From NCBI GenBank assembly GCA_016713085.1, contig JADJPV010000001.1, positions 124,001-188,000 of the forward strand: DNA of 64,000 nt, written 5' to 3'. Positions 9,501 through 19,940 of this stretch are shown in pieces. The stretch's first letter is position 1. Each line of letters opens with the position of its first letter. Position numbers and translations under genes: made by a program. Source of the stretch: Chitinophagaceae bacterium (GTDB lineage: Bacteria; Bacteroidota; Bacteroidia; Chitinophagales; Chitinophagaceae). Under the pieces are notes generated by a model, which worked only from the letters and a program-made list of their open reading frames with translations, made no database searches and was not told the DNA's origin.

Positions 9501-10613
9501 TCAGTTAGGTTCTGCCCCTTTTCTGCTGAATTGAAGATTATAAGATGCAATAAAAAAGGCACTGAACTGCTTTGTTACCGGTTGATCCCCTTTAAAAAAC
9601 AAGGCATAAGGCGATTGCAAATAATTTGCTTCTGCACGGAGCAGAAGGTTTTTTACCGGCTGCCAGTCGAGGTTAACTGATGCATGATTCACATCAAACT
9701 TGTAATCACTGTTACCCGGTAATGAAAAAAGCAGGTTGTTTTTGTCTATCATTCGTTCATAGCGCAGCGTTGCACTCCATTTATCCGGTTTTATCCGGTA
9801 ACAGAATTGCCCTATCAGGTCATTCCACATATCTGTTTGGCTGCTGTTGGATAAGTTTTCCTGCATACCAATATCCCATCCAAGAGTTAGAGCAGCCCTA
9901 TCTGTGATTGAGCAGGTTGTATATAGATTTGAATAAATACGTGTGAGATTTCTGCCGGCATAAACTTTACCGATAAAGCTGCTGCTGTTGAATGTCCATT
10001 TGGATGAAGGAGAAAACATGATTTGCATTCCCCAATGTGAACCCAGCTGGTTGGTTGGAACACTAATGGTTTGCCATCCGGTTAATGTAAGCATAGCTAA
10101 GTACCATCGCTCATTTGGACGGGCACTGATCCGTATACCGGTTTCATAATATGGTGAATTATCGGCTACGATGCTTCTTGTGGCAACCCAATTATCTTTC
10201 CCAACTGCAGACTCAAAACCGATATGTGAAGGAAGCACACCTGCATCAATCCATGCATTGTACTCATTTGAAAGTTTGTACCCTGCGCTGGCTTCATAAA
10301 TATACCGTGCCCATTTTTCTTCTTTTGCAAGATTGGCTTTTGCATAATCACCAGCCATTAACCCAAGATTGGTGCGAAAGCGGCCGGATAAGTAATGGAT
10401 CTTTGCAAGAGCAAGATTGATTCCTGCATTATTCGCCTTTGTATAGTTATAAAAGAAAGCAGGCCTTGTTTTGTCAGTTGGGTGATTGGGAACAGATGAG
10501 GCATAAGCTTCGGCAAACAGCTGAACAGAAATTGAGTCATTTCTGCTTTCCTGAGAATAAGCCGTTAAAAGGATACAGCTTATGAAAAGATGAAATAGGA
10601 GTACCGGTTTCAT
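9501..10613 (-). CDS. Outer-membrane beta-barrel (porin-like) protein
   Basis: 370 residues with a signal peptide (PVLLFHLFISCILLTAYS, then QESRND). The mature part is a run of alternating strands rich in aromatic residues (RFRTNLGLMAGDYAKAN, WYLAMLTLTGWQTISV, KWSATLRYERMIDKN) and ends near FIASYNLQF, as expected of a 14-18 strand barrel. It resembles the Bacteroidota group of putative porins with outer-membrane beta-barrel annotation. Substrate unknown. It sits alone upstream of pyrG with its own start and is divergent from the gene at 10685. Confidence 0.7.
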   Translation of the reverse strand: MKPVLLFHLFISCILLTAYSQESRNDSISVQLFAEAYASSVPNHPTDKTRPAFFYNYTKANNAGINLALAKIHYLSGRFRTNLGLMAGDYAKANLAKEEKWARYIYEASAGYKLSNEYNAWIDAGVLPSHIGFESAVGKDNWVATRSIVADNSPYYETGIRISARPNERWYLAMLTLTGWQTISVPTNQLGSHWGMQIMFSPSSKWTFNSSSFIGKVYAGRNLTRIYSNLYTTCSITDRAALTLGWDIGMQENLSNSSQTDMWNDLIGQFCYRIKPDKWSATLRYERMIDKNNLLFSLPGNSDYKFDVNHASVNLDWQPVKNLLLRAEANYLQSPYALFFKGDQPVTKQFSAFFIASYNLQFSRKGAEPN

Positions 10614-10684
10614 TTCAGTTTAAAATTACGAAAGAGATGCTGACATTGTTGTTTTAATTAATTTTACTAAGTGAAATAACTTAT

Positions 10685-11793
10685 ATGAAACTCGTTACCC
10701 TGACTATCTTCTTCCTCGCTATTACATTATTTGCATTCTCCCAGAAAAAAAAACAGTTATTTAATCCCGGCAAATTTGATATAAAAGAAATTGAATTAAA
10801 CCCGGGTAAAAGCAAGGAGTACATTTCGCTCCCTTTCAAAAACATTTATGTATTTGACAGAAGAAATGACACATCGATAGCCGGCTTTGCTAATCTAAAC
10901 AGTAAACCTGCCATCATTACATTTAAAAACGGAGCCAGGAATGCAATAGAATTCTACGCTAAAGAAATTACGCATTTGACGGATACTTCGCAGATAGAAC
11001 TAATCCTGATAATCAGGAAGCTCTGGTTCAGCAACGCAATTGAAAATGATATACTTTACGAACCAAGCAAAAAAATGAAAAAAAATATTTACCGGGCATT
11101 TATGCAAGATTCGAATTTTATGTAAAGCATGACTATCAGTTTACTGCGGTTTTGCGTTATGATACAATTGCCAAAATGAAGAGCCTGAATGAATCTCATG
11201 AATCTGAAATGATAGAGTCAGTTATTAAAGAATCACTGGAAAAGTTGTCTTTGCTTAATCTGGCACAACGAATGAATTCAGGTTTAAAAAGAACATGGAA
11301 TGAAATTGATTCTTTTTCACAGCAACAGCAACTTCTGCCTATTCTTGTTTCAGATGAATACAATAAAGGAATTTATCTCACATTCCAGGAATTTAAAACC
11401 AACAAACCTTCAATCAAAGAATACGAAATTCAAAAAAGGGAACTTGGGAATATATTAATTGTAAAAAACGATAAAAACGAAGAAGTCCCAATCAGGAAAA
11501 TCTGGGGGTTTTGTGACGGAACAAATTTTTTCATTCAATCAAAAAATAATTACTTTCAGCTTGTTCGAAATGAAAATGCCTTTTTTACGATTGCCCCAAG
11601 GGATTACTCCGTAAAAATTGAAATTGACGAGGGTAAACTAATGGCAGCAACAGCTTTAGTAATTCTATTTCCAACTTACCCATTTTCACCCCCTTCGGGC
11701 CCTTCTTTGCAGCCATGGTTTTTACGGGAAAATAAGTTTGCACTTAAGTTAAAGCCTCTTCAGTTAGACTTAGATACAGGAAAACTTTATTAA
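10685..11793 (+). CDS. Secreted hypothetical protein, one apparent frameshift
   Basis: The first frame (MKLVTLTIFFLAITLFAFSQ, a signal peptide) runs to ENDILYEPSKK. At 11069-11075 there is a run of seven A, after which the shifted frame continues NEKKYLPGIYARFEFYVKHD and YQFTAVLRYDTIAKM to the stop at 11793. Adding one A restores one protein of about 369 residues. The C-terminal half has KIWGFCDGTNFFIQSKNNYF and a Pro-rich hydrophobic segment (TALVILFPTYPFSPPSGP). I do not recognise a family. Mid-confidence that it is one gene, because the second part has no good start or signal of its own. Confidence 0.7.
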
Positions 11794-11825
11794 CACTTTT
11801 CTGCTTTTTGATTGACGGAAGCAAT

Positions 11826-12614
11826 TTATATACTTTCAAAACTTGTCTTAATCCCCTTAATCAGCGAAGAACTGAAACCGCTGTGTTCCATTTCATTTAA
11901 ACCGGCAATGGTACAACCTTTAGGTGTGGTTACTTTATCAATCTCCTGTTCAGGGTGAGTTCCTTTCTGAAGAAGCAATTCTGCTGCACCATTCACTGTT
12001 TGTGATGCAATAAGCGTTGCTGTTTTTGCATCAAAGCCAATTTCAATTCCTCCCTGGATGCTTGCACGGATATACCTGAGTGCAAAGGCAATACCACAGG
12101 CTCCCAGTACAGTTGATGCATCCATCAGCTTTTCTTCAATAACAACTACCTTACCCAGCTGGTTGAAAATGTCAGTAATATAATCAACCTGTTCTCCAGT
12201 TGCATTATTGGAACAGATGCAGGTCATACTTTCCTGTATGGCAATTGCTGTATTCGGCATGGCACGTACAACAGGCATTTGTTTTTCCACCCATTTCTGC
12301 ATATTGGCAATCAGTACACCTGTTACCACACTCACCAGTACATGCCTGTTTGCATCCAGTTCATCCTTAATTCCTTTAATCACCTCTTCAATCTGGAATG
12401 GCTTTACAGCCAGCAATACAAGATCAGCAAAACGAACCGCTTCATTATTATCACTTGTTACAAGCACACCTTTTTCTTCAAGATGTGCAATTGTTTTGAT
12501 ATTCCTTTTGGTAACAATGATATGACCGGGCAATACGAATTCACTCTTGATCAATCCTTCTGCAATGGCTACGCCAAGGTTTCCTCCGCCGATGATGGCA
12601 ATTTTTTTGTTCAT
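11826..12614 (-). CDS. proC: Pyrroline-5-carboxylate reductase
   Basis: 262 residues, the normal length. It catalyses the last step of proline synthesis, reducing pyrroline-5-carboxylate with NAD(P)H in the cytoplasm. The N-terminus KKIAIIGGGNLGVAIAEGLI is the Rossmann dinucleotide site. VRAMPNTAIAIQESMTCI is the conserved substrate-proximal segment, and the C-terminal helical domain has the family signature region from about 210 (ELLLQKGTHPEQEIDKV, then TTPKGCTIAGLNEMEHSG). It is convergent with the gene ending at 11793 and follows hldD by 77 bases. Confidence 0.95.
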   Translation of the reverse strand: MNKKIAIIGGGNLGVAIAEGLIKSEFVLPGHIIVTKRNIKTIAHLEEKGVLVTSDNNEAVRFADLVLLAVKPFQIEEVIKGIKDELDANRHVLVSVVTGVLIANMQKWVEKQMPVVRAMPNTAIAIQESMTCICSNNATGEQVDYITDIFNQLGKVVVIEEKLMDASTVLGACGIAFALRYIRASIQGGIEIGFDAKTATLIASQTVNGAAELLLQKGTHPEQEIDKVTTPKGCTIAGLNEMEHSGFSSSLIKGIKTSFESI

Positions 12615-12691
12615 AACTGATTGTTTGCTGAATTAAAGTTAAAGAGAGTAAAGGAATTAGCAGTAATTAACCCCGTCAGCGGTTATTGTTA

Positions 12692-13762
12692 TTAATAATA
12701 TTTATGCCCGCTGAGATAATTTTTCACATAATCACCTACACCATCTTCCAGTGAACTGAATGCATTACTGTAACCAGCCTCTTTGAGTTTGGTCATATCA
12801 GCTTCTGTAAAATACTGGTATTTATCCCTGATATCTTCGGGCATATCAATAAATTCAATCTTTGTTTCCAGGCCCAGTGCATGAAATGTTGCTGCTACGA
12901 GGTCGTGAAAGCTTCTTGCTTTACCTGTGCCTAAATTATAAATGGCAGATGATAGTTTCGAAGCCTCTGACTCACGACTCACTACTGACGACTTTCGACT
13001 GACTTCCTCCATCATCCATCCAATCACATTTACCACATCTTTTACATACACAAAATCCCGCAGCTGTTCACCATCTTTAAATCCTTCTTTATGCGAACGG
13101 AATAATTTCACTAATCCATTTTGCTGAATCTGGTTGAAGGAATGAAAAATGACACTGGCCATTCTTCCTTTATGATATTCATTCGGACCATACACATTGA
13201 AGAATTTCAAGCCTGCCCAGAATGGCGGATGATCTTCCTGGTGCAGTACCCATTTATCAAATTCGTTTTTAGAAATACCGTAAGGATTCAGTGGCTTCAG
13301 ATCAAAACACAACGCATGATCATCTTTATAACCCAAAGCACCATCACCATAGGTTGCAGCTGATGAAGCATAGACCAACGGCACATTGTTGATTGTACAA
13401 TAGTTCCAGATCTTCTGAGAATATTCTACGTTGAGATGCTGATGAATGGCATAATTAAATTCAGTAGTATCTGTTCTTGCACCCAGATGAATCACAAAAT
13501 CAACAATGGGTTTATTTTGCGAGAGCCAGTTAAACAGCTCTTCTCTTTCTACTTTAACTGTGAATTGTTTGCTTTCTAAATTGGGCGCTTTATCATCACG
13601 GTTAAATTCATCAACAAGAATCAAATTGGTATAACCTAATTCATTTAAATATTGAACCATGCAGCTGCCGATGAATCCTGCAGCACCGGTAACAATAACA
13701 AAGCCCCCTCCGCCCCCTAAAGGGGGAACTTGTAACTCTCCGCTATTTTGAGTTTTATTCAT
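12692..13762 (-). CDS. hldD: ADP-L-glycero-D-manno-heptose 6-epimerase
   Basis: 356 residues. It epimerises ADP-D,D-heptose to the L,D form used for the inner core of lipopolysaccharide. The Rossmann site IVTGAAGFIGSCMVQYLN, the active-site region YASSAATYGDGALGY, the YxxxK pair in NPYGISKNEFDKWV and the late FHDLVAATFHALG are those of HldD. Two oddities: the N-terminus is extended by about 21 residues (MNKTQNSGELQVPPLGGGGG) encoded by a GC-rich palindrome, and about 15 residues (SRKSSVVSRESEASKL) are inserted between MMEEV and AIYNLGTG, encoded by repeat-like DNA. No alternative in-frame start exists between the extension and the Rossmann motif. It follows purL by 54 bases on the same strand. 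Confidence 0.92.
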   Translation of the reverse strand: MNKTQNSGELQVPPLGGGGGFVIVTGAAGFIGSCMVQYLNELGYTNLILVDEFNRDDKAPNLESKQFTVKVEREELFNWLSQNKPIVDFVIHLGARTDTTEFNYAIHQHLNVEYSQKIWNYCTINNVPLVYASSAATYGDGALGYKDDHALCFDLKPLNPYGISKNEFDKWVLHQEDHPPFWAGLKFFNVYGPNEYHKGRMASVIFHSFNQIQQNGLVKLFRSHKEGFKDGEQLRDFVYVKDVVNVIGWMMEEVSRKSSVVSRESEASKLSSAIYNLGTGKARSFHDLVAATFHALGLETKIEFIDMPEDIRDKYQYFTEADMTKLKEAGYSNAFSSLEDGVGDYVKNYLSGHKYY

Positions 13763-13816
13763 TACAGAGATAGAAAAAGTTATACTGTTTCAAAAGCCCC
13801 TTTAGGGGTTTGGGGT
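13702..13816. repeat. Inverted pair of short GC-rich palindromes (REP-like)
   Basis: CCCCCTAAAGGGGG at 13713-13726 sits inside a block CCCCCTCCGCCCCCTAAA that is translated as the N-terminus of hldD. CCCCTTTAGGGG at 13797-13808, followed by TTTGGGGTTT, sits between hldD and purL in the opposite orientation. Together they look like a doublet of small repetitive palindromes of the kind dispersed in Chitinophagaceae genomes. Confidence 0.55.
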
Positions 13817-16051
13817 TTATAAGGAAATAAGCGCATGCTCACTTTCATGACCTGCCAGTAAGTTTTCAATTGCTGTATCATATTTTTCCTGCCAGTCAGA
13901 AACTGTTCCCCACTCCATACCATCTACTTCAATACTTCTGTTGGTTACAAATCCAATTTCAGCATATGGGTGATTACCAAGTACCTGTTTAAATGCAGCA
14001 ACCTGTTCATTCTTCACAGTTACAACTACACGGCTTTGTCCTTCGCCAAACCAATAGGCATCTTTACGGATATTGCTGTCGGCAGCCACCACATCAAAAC
14101 CTAAACTATTATTGAACGACGCTTCAAGTAAAGTGGTAAACAATCCGCCTTCACTGATATCATGTGCAGATACAATTAATTTCTTAGTGATGAGTTCAGC
14201 AATCTTCTGTTGTAAAACAAATTCCTCTTCCAGATCAAAATGAGGAATCGGGCTGAACTCTACTCCATGAACTTTATGTAAATATTCACTTGAATTAATA
14301 TCATTGGTTGACTGACCAATCAAAAAGATCAGATCACCTTCTGTTTTAAAATCAAGCGTCATTTTATCATTGATGTTTTCCAGCAATCCCACCATACCAA
14401 TCGTTGGAGTTGGATAAACCGCACCATCAGGACTCTGATTATAGAAACTTACATTACCACCTGTAACCGGAGTTTCAAATTTAATACAGGCTTCACCCAT
14501 TCCTTTAATGGCATGAACGAATTGATAATACACCTGCGGATCGTAAGGATTACCAAAGTTTAAACAGTTGGTAACGCCCAATGGTAAACCACCACTGCAT
14601 ACAATATTTCTTGCGGCTTCACTTACAGCAATCATTGCTCCTTTGTAAGGATCAGCAAATACATAACGGCTGTTACAATCTGTTGTAACGGCTAATCCTT
14701 TTGTTGTTCCTTTTACATGTACTACGGCCGCATCAGTTGGTGCATTGGTACTTGTATTGCCTGTGCCCACCATACTGTCGTACTGATGATACACAGTTCT
14801 TTTGCTGGCAATGTTTGGTATTTGTATTATTTGCTCAGCAACTGCTTTTAAATCGGCAGGTACTTCAATTTTATCTGCATCAAATGCTTTGATCTTTTCA
14901 AAATAAGCAGGCTCTGCATATTCTCTGGTGTATTGTGGTGCGCCACCGCCCAATACCAATTCATACGCCGGTAATTCTGCTTCCAGTTCACCATGCATAT
15001 AAAAACGCAACATTCCATCGCCGGTTACTTCACCAATATCAGAGCATGGTAGATCCCATTTTTCAAAAACATCCAGCACTAATTGTTCTTTTCCTTTTTC
15101 AACTACCATCAGCATACGTTCCTGGCTTTCGCTCAGTAACAGTTCCCATGTTTTCATGTTTTGCTGACGTGTAGGAACTTTATCCAGATCAATCCGCATA
15201 CCTACTTCACCTTTTGCACTCATCTCTGCAGTTGAACAAATGATTCCGGCTGCACCCATATCCTGCATACCAACAACCGCACCTGTTTGAATCACTTCTA
15301 AACAGGCTTCCAGTAATTTCTTTTCCTGGAACGGATCGCCTACCTGTACAGCAGGTAAATCTTCAGCACTGTCAGCAGTAATATCAGCACTGGCAAAACT
15401 TACACCACCAATACCATCTTTACCGGTGGCGCTGCCAACAAAGAACACAGGGTTACCAATGCCTGCAGCAGTTGCAGAAACTGTTTCACCTGCTTTTACT
15501 ATACCCACACTCATGGCATTCACGAGTGGATTTGTATGATAACAATTCTCGAAATAAATTTCACCACCAACTGTTGGTACACCAAAACAGTTGCCGTAAT
15601 GACCAATACCATGTACAATTCCACCCAGCAGGTGCTGCGTTTTGGCTTCTTTCAGATTACCAAAGCGAAGTGAATTGAGAGATGCAATGGGTCTTGCACC
15701 CATTGTAAATATATCACGGTGAATACCACCCACACCTGTTGCGGCGCCCTGGAAAGGTTCAATTGCTGAAGGGTGATTATGACTTTCAATTTTAAACACC
15801 ACACCCAAATCATCGCCAATATCCATCAACCCGGCGTTCTCATCTCCTGCTTTTACTAACATCCGTCCGCCATCACGGGGCAATGTTTTCAGCCACTTGA
15901 TGGAGTTCTTATAACTGCAATGTTCACTCCACATTCCACTGAAGGCGCAGAGTTCATTGAAGTTGGGTGTACGTCCGAGTTTCTGTTTAATAAGTTCAAA
16001 TTCTTCTTCTGTAAGACGAAGCTGCTGTGCGGTTTTAACTGTTATATCCAT
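13817..16051 (-). CDS. purL: Phosphoribosylformylglycinamidine synthase subunit PurL (small type)
   Basis: 744 residues, the short form without a fused glutaminase, so it needs separate PurQ and PurS, which are not in this window. It converts FGAR to FGAM in purine synthesis using ATP and ammonia. Visible family segments are ELCAFSGMWSEHCSYKNSI near the start, VFKIESHNHPSAIEPFQGAA, GIHRDIFTMGARPIASLNSL, MQDMGAAGIICSTAEMS and, in the second half, TGGNVSFYNQ and VSAHDISEGGL. A -7 box lies 17 bases upstream of the start. hldD follows 54 bases downstream and may share the transcript. Confidence 0.97.
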   Translation of the reverse strand: MDITVKTAQQLRLTEEEFELIKQKLGRTPNFNELCAFSGMWSEHCSYKNSIKWLKTLPRDGGRMLVKAGDENAGLMDIGDDLGVVFKIESHNHPSAIEPFQGAATGVGGIHRDIFTMGARPIASLNSLRFGNLKEAKTQHLLGGIVHGIGHYGNCFGVPTVGGEIYFENCYHTNPLVNAMSVGIVKAGETVSATAAGIGNPVFFVGSATGKDGIGGVSFASADITADSAEDLPAVQVGDPFQEKKLLEACLEVIQTGAVVGMQDMGAAGIICSTAEMSAKGEVGMRIDLDKVPTRQQNMKTWELLLSESQERMLMVVEKGKEQLVLDVFEKWDLPCSDIGEVTGDGMLRFYMHGELEAELPAYELVLGGGAPQYTREYAEPAYFEKIKAFDADKIEVPADLKAVAEQIIQIPNIASKRTVYHQYDSMVGTGNTSTNAPTDAAVVHVKGTTKGLAVTTDCNSRYVFADPYKGAMIAVSEAARNIVCSGGLPLGVTNCLNFGNPYDPQVYYQFVHAIKGMGEACIKFETPVTGGNVSFYNQSPDGAVYPTPTIGMVGLLENINDKMTLDFKTEGDLIFLIGQSTNDINSSEYLHKVHGVEFSPIPHFDLEEEFVLQQKIAELITKKLIVSAHDISEGGLFTTLLEASFNNSLGFDVVAADSNIRKDAYWFGEGQSRVVVTVKNEQVAAFKQVLGNHPYAEIGFVTNRSIEVDGMEWGTVSDWQEKYDTAIENLLAGHESEHALISL

Positions 16052-16067
16052 GATTTATAAGAAAGCG

Positions 16068-16075
16068 CAAAAGTA
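16068..16075 (-). promoter_or_regulatory. -7 box for purL
   Basis: TACTTTTG on the minus strand fits TAnnTTTG and lies 16 bases before the purL ATG. No clear -33 TTTG at 19 bases was found. Confidence 0.45.
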
Positions 16076-16225
16076 CAAATGACAAATGAAACCCGCATGA
16101 AAAGAATGAGGCTACATATCCACCACTTGTTATAAAGATTCTGTTCAGATTCACCCAACTGGAAAAAACAATCAGGAGAATGGTTGATTCTATGGAAAGA
16201 AATAATTTAATTTGCTGAATATCAC

Positions 16226-17476
16226 ATGACCTATCTCCTGTTTGCTATATACCTCTTATTCTTTTGCTGGTTAATTACCAGGATTCCCTTTTTCCAGAAA
16301 TCGGGTTTAAATTCCAAATGGCTTACCGGTTTATTTTTGTTGAAAGTTGCTGCAGGCGTGGCATACGGATGGTTTTTCACCACTATTCCCAACTATGAGA
16401 ACTCAGCAGATACCTGGAAATTCTTTTTCCAGGGAAAGCAGGACACCCAACTCTTATTGAATCACCCTCAGCTATACTTCAGCAGCATAGTTGATAATCC
16501 ATACGGAAAAGAGTACAGGCATCTATTTTCAAGCGTAAATTCTTACTGGAACGATTTGAAGCATATATATATGGTGAAGATTGTTTCACTGTTTAATTTG
16601 TTTTCCGGTTCCCGTTATTACGTCAATGTTATTTTTTATTCTTTCATTACATTCTTTGGCCCCATTGCAGTGGTAAGAGTAATGAATGATGTATTTCCCA
16701 ACAGGTTAAAATTGATTACCTGCAGTACATTTCTGTTTCCTTCTTTCCTGTTCTGGTCATCGGGTATTCATAAGGATGGGCTGGTATTTACGTTGTTATC
16801 ACTGGCGGTATTTATCATGTATTTTGCTCTGAAGGAAAAAAGATTTGGTTTGAAAAATGCTTTCTATATTTTCTTACTGATCGCTCTTATTTTTCCTGTG
16901 CGAAATCATGTTGTACTGGCAGCTGTACCGGGTTTCTTTGCATGGTGGCTGGCTGAAAAATATTTCAAACGGAAATGGGTTGCTTTTTTGCTTGTTACAA
17001 TAATATGCAGCAGTGTTTTCTTTGGCGCAAAATTCATTCATCCCAAACTTGATCTTCCCATCTCCATTGTTTTAAGGAATAACGATTTCATCAAGTTAGG
17101 CGGCAATTCATTCTTACCGCAACGAAAGCTGGAACCAACGTTTATTGGTTTTATCAAAAATGCACCACAGGCATTGAATCATGCATTGGTTCGTCCTTAT
17201 GTAACAGAGTTTGTGAACCCACTTTATTTAATGAGTGCATTAGAAATTCTTTTCATATGGTTGCTTGTATCCATCTGGTTCTTCCGTTATACAGACAATC
17301 CATATAAACATTCAGTTGTTCAGTTTTTATTCCTTGTTTCAATCGTATTGCTTTTACTTACCGGTTATATTGTTCCTCAATTAGGGGCAATTGTTCGTTA
17401 CCGTGCTATTTTCTTTCCCTTTATCCTGGTTCCGATTATTGCTACCATCGACTGGAAGAAAAACGTATTAAAATAA
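16226..17476 (+). CDS. Polytopic membrane protein, unknown function
   Basis: 416 residues with roughly nine to ten hydrophobic segments, starting MTYLLFAIYLLFFCWLITRI. Between the early segments is a long loop containing NYENSADTWKFFFQGKQDT and HPQLYFSSIVDNPYGK, a layout seen in membrane glycosyltransferases and polysaccharide polymerases, but no catalytic motif lets me assign one. FWSSGIHKDGLVFTLLSLAV is a conserved-looking segment seen in EpsG/Wzy-type hypothetical proteins. It stands alone between purL (divergent) and glnN. Treat as hypothetical. Confidence 0.7.
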   Translation: MTYLLFAIYLLFFCWLITRIPFFQKSGLNSKWLTGLFLLKVAAGVAYGWFFTTIPNYENSADTWKFFFQGKQDTQLLLNHPQLYFSSIVDNPYGKEYRHLFSSVNSYWNDLKHIYMVKIVSLFNLFSGSRYYVNVIFYSFITFFGPIAVVRVMNDVFPNRLKLITCSTFLFPSFLFWSSGIHKDGLVFTLLSLAVFIMYFALKEKRFGLKNAFYIFLLIALIFPVRNHVVLAAVPGFFAWWLAEKYFKRKWVAFLLVTIICSSVFFGAKFIHPKLDLPISIVLRNNDFIKLGGNSFLPQRKLEPTFIGFIKNAPQALNHALVRPYVTEFVNPLYLMSALEILFIWLLVSIWFFRYTDNPYKHSVVQFLFLVSIVLLLLTGYIVPQLGAIVRYRAIFFPFILVPIIATIDWKKNVLK

Positions 17477-17640
17477 AATACATGTTTTTGTTTTTACGCT
17501 AACGGTTGTTCAAAACCGTTATTCAAAGGCAAACTTTTCCACAAATTTTGCATTTGCAATCGTTTTCACAGTAATTTTTAAAGGATGTCACCAAATTTTT
17601 GGACTTTTTTTCGTTCATTTGCTCCTTAAACAATTCTTAC

Positions 17641-19833
17641 ATGCAATCCTTACGATTTAAAGCAATTGACAATTTAAAGAACCAGCAATCTCCTGATGTT
17701 GCCGGCCCGACAAAAATTACAGCCATTTTTGGTGAAAATGTTTTCACATTAAAAATTTGCCCGTGAATTTTTAAGTGATGAAGCATATAAAAGCCTGTTA
17801 GCTTCCGTTAAAGGAGGTAAAAGAATTGATCGCAGCATGGCAAGCCAGATTGCCAGTGGTGTTCGTCAGTGGGCTGAATCAAAAGGTGTAACACATTACA
17901 CACACTGGTTTCAACCATTAACAGGAACTACTGCAGAAAAGCATGATTCTTTCTTTACATTAAAAAGTGATGGTACTGCTATTGAAGAATTTGATGGCGC
18001 AGCGTTGATCCAGCAGGAACCTGATGCATCTTCTTTTCCAAGTGGTGGTTTGCGTGCAACTTTCGAAGCCCGTGGTTATACTGCATGGGATCCTTCTTCT
18101 CCTGCATTCATCATGGAAATTGGAAATGGTAAAACACTTTGCATTCCCACTGTATTTGTTTCTTATACCGGTGAACTTCTCGATTATAAAGGACCTGTTT
18201 TAAAGCACTGGAAGCAGTAAACAAAGCAGCACTTGATGTTTGTCACTACTTCGATAAAAACGTAACCAAAGTAACTCCTACTCTCGGTTGGGAACAGGAA
18301 TACTTTGTTGTTGATGAAGCATTATTTAATGCCCGTCCTGACTTAGTATTAAGCGGACGTACAGTATTTGGTCATGCTCCTGCAAAAGGTCAGCAGTTAG
18401 AAGATCATTATTTCGGATCTATTCCTGAAAGAGTGTACGCTTTCATGCGTGACTTTGAAAATGAAGGATATAAATTAGGTATTCCTTTACGCACACGTCA
18501 TAATGAAGTAGCGCCTGCCCAGTTTGAGTGTGCGCCTATTTTTGAAGAAGTTGCCGTAGCAATTGATCATAACTCATTATTGATGGATGTGATGGATCGT
18601 GTAGCACGCCGTCATAAATTAAGAGTACTGTTACACGAAAAACCATTTGCCGGCAGTAACGGCAGTGGCAAGCATAATAACTGGAGTTTGGCTACCGATA
18701 CAGGTGTTAATCTTTTAGCTCCCGGTAAAACACCAAAGACCAATCTCATGTTCCTTACATTCTTTACGAATGTGGTACGTGCAGTTGATCAGTACGCTGA
18801 TATTTTAAGAGCGTCTATTGCAAGTGCAGGTAACGATCACCGTTTGGGTGCTAACGAAGCTCCTCCTGCAATCATTTCTGTTTTCGTTGGTAAATATCTT
18901 TTTGAAGTACTGGAAGCAGTTGAAAAAAGAGTAACTGATAAGTTCGACGAACAGGATGAAGCGATCTTAAAATTAGATTTACACAAGAGCATTCCTGAAC
19001 TGTTACTTGATAATACCGACCGTAACCGTACTTCGCCATTTGCATTTACAGGAAACAAATTTGAGTTCCGTGCAGTTGGTTCAAGTGCAAACTGTTCAAA
19101 TGCAATGACTGTATTAAATGCAATCATGGCTGAAACACTTGTTCAGTTTAAAACTGAAGTGGATGGTTTAATTGAGAAAGGTGATAAGAAAGAAATCGCC
19201 ATCATGCATGTGTTACAGCGTTATGTTGCAGAAAGCAAAAAAGTATTGTTTGAAGGTGATGGTTACAGTGAAGCATGGGCAAAAGAAGCTGAAAAGCGTG
19301 GATTGCCGAATGTGAAAACAACTCCATTGGCTCTTGATGCAATGATTACCAAAAAATCAAAAGAGTTATTCGAAAATACAGGCGTATTTACACATGCTGA
19401 ACTGGAAGCACGTCATGAAATTGAACTCGAAAACTACATTAAGAAAGTACAGATCGAAGGACGTATCATGGGTGAACTTTGTACAAGTCATATCTTACCT
19501 GCAGCAATCAGGTATCAGAATATTCTTATCAGCAACATTAAAGGTTTGATTGATATTGGTATTGATACTTCATCTTATGCCAATCAAAAACAGATTTTGG
19601 AAAAAATCTCAATTCATATCAATAAAGTAAGTGACCTGGTTGAACAAATGATTGAAGCACGTAAAAAGGCTAACAACATTGCTGATTCAAGATCAAAAGC
19701 GATTGCTTACTGCGATGATGTGAAAGGCAAATTCTTCGATGAGATCCGCTATCATGTTGATAAGCTTGAACTCCTTGTTGATGATGCAAGCTGGTACCTA
19801 CCTAAATACAGAGAATTACTGTTCTTACGTTAA
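17641..19833 (+). CDS. glnN: Glutamine synthetase type III, two apparent frameshifts
   Basis: Makes glutamine from glutamate, ammonia and ATP. The start at 17641 (MQSLRFKAIDNLKNQQSPDV) reads to GENVFTLK; at 17751-17755 (five A) the frame shifts and continues FAREFLSDEAYKSLLASVKG through TTAEKHDSFFTLKSDGTAI to YKGPVLK; at 18202-18204 (three A, one probably lost) it shifts again to ALEAVNKAALDVCHYF and then GWEQEYFVVDEAL, RVYAFMRDFENEGYKLG, LHEKPFAGSNGSGKHNNWS, ending at 19833. Joined, about 730 residues, the type III length, with the typical long C-terminal helical part. All three pieces are intact and the gene is followed by a strong terminator, so errors in the sequence are likelier than decay. 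Confidence 0.95.
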
Positions 19834-19854
19834 TAAAACGTTCTGATTTACTGC

Positions 19855-19887
19855 AAAGCCTCATACTCTTTGTATGAGGCTTTTTTT
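19855..19887 (+). terminator. Terminator of glnN
   Basis: GCCTCATAC, loop TCTTT, GTATGAGGC and then seven T, starting about 22 bases after the glnN stop. Confidence 0.9.
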
Positions 19888-19940
19888 ATTTAAAGCAAGT
19901 CATATTTTCAGGGCAAGTCTTTCTTCAGTGAAGGAAATTC

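Noticed and set aside
17501..17521. AACGG-TTGTTCAAAA-CCGTT hairpin after the gene ending at 17476 as a terminator
   Set aside because: The stem is only five or six base pairs and no T run follows, so it is too weak to list.
17641..19833. glnN as a set of separate small genes or a true pseudogene
   Set aside because: All three pieces match consecutive parts of one type III enzyme, with breaks at A runs, and the second and third pieces have no plausible own start. One gene with sequence errors is the better reading.
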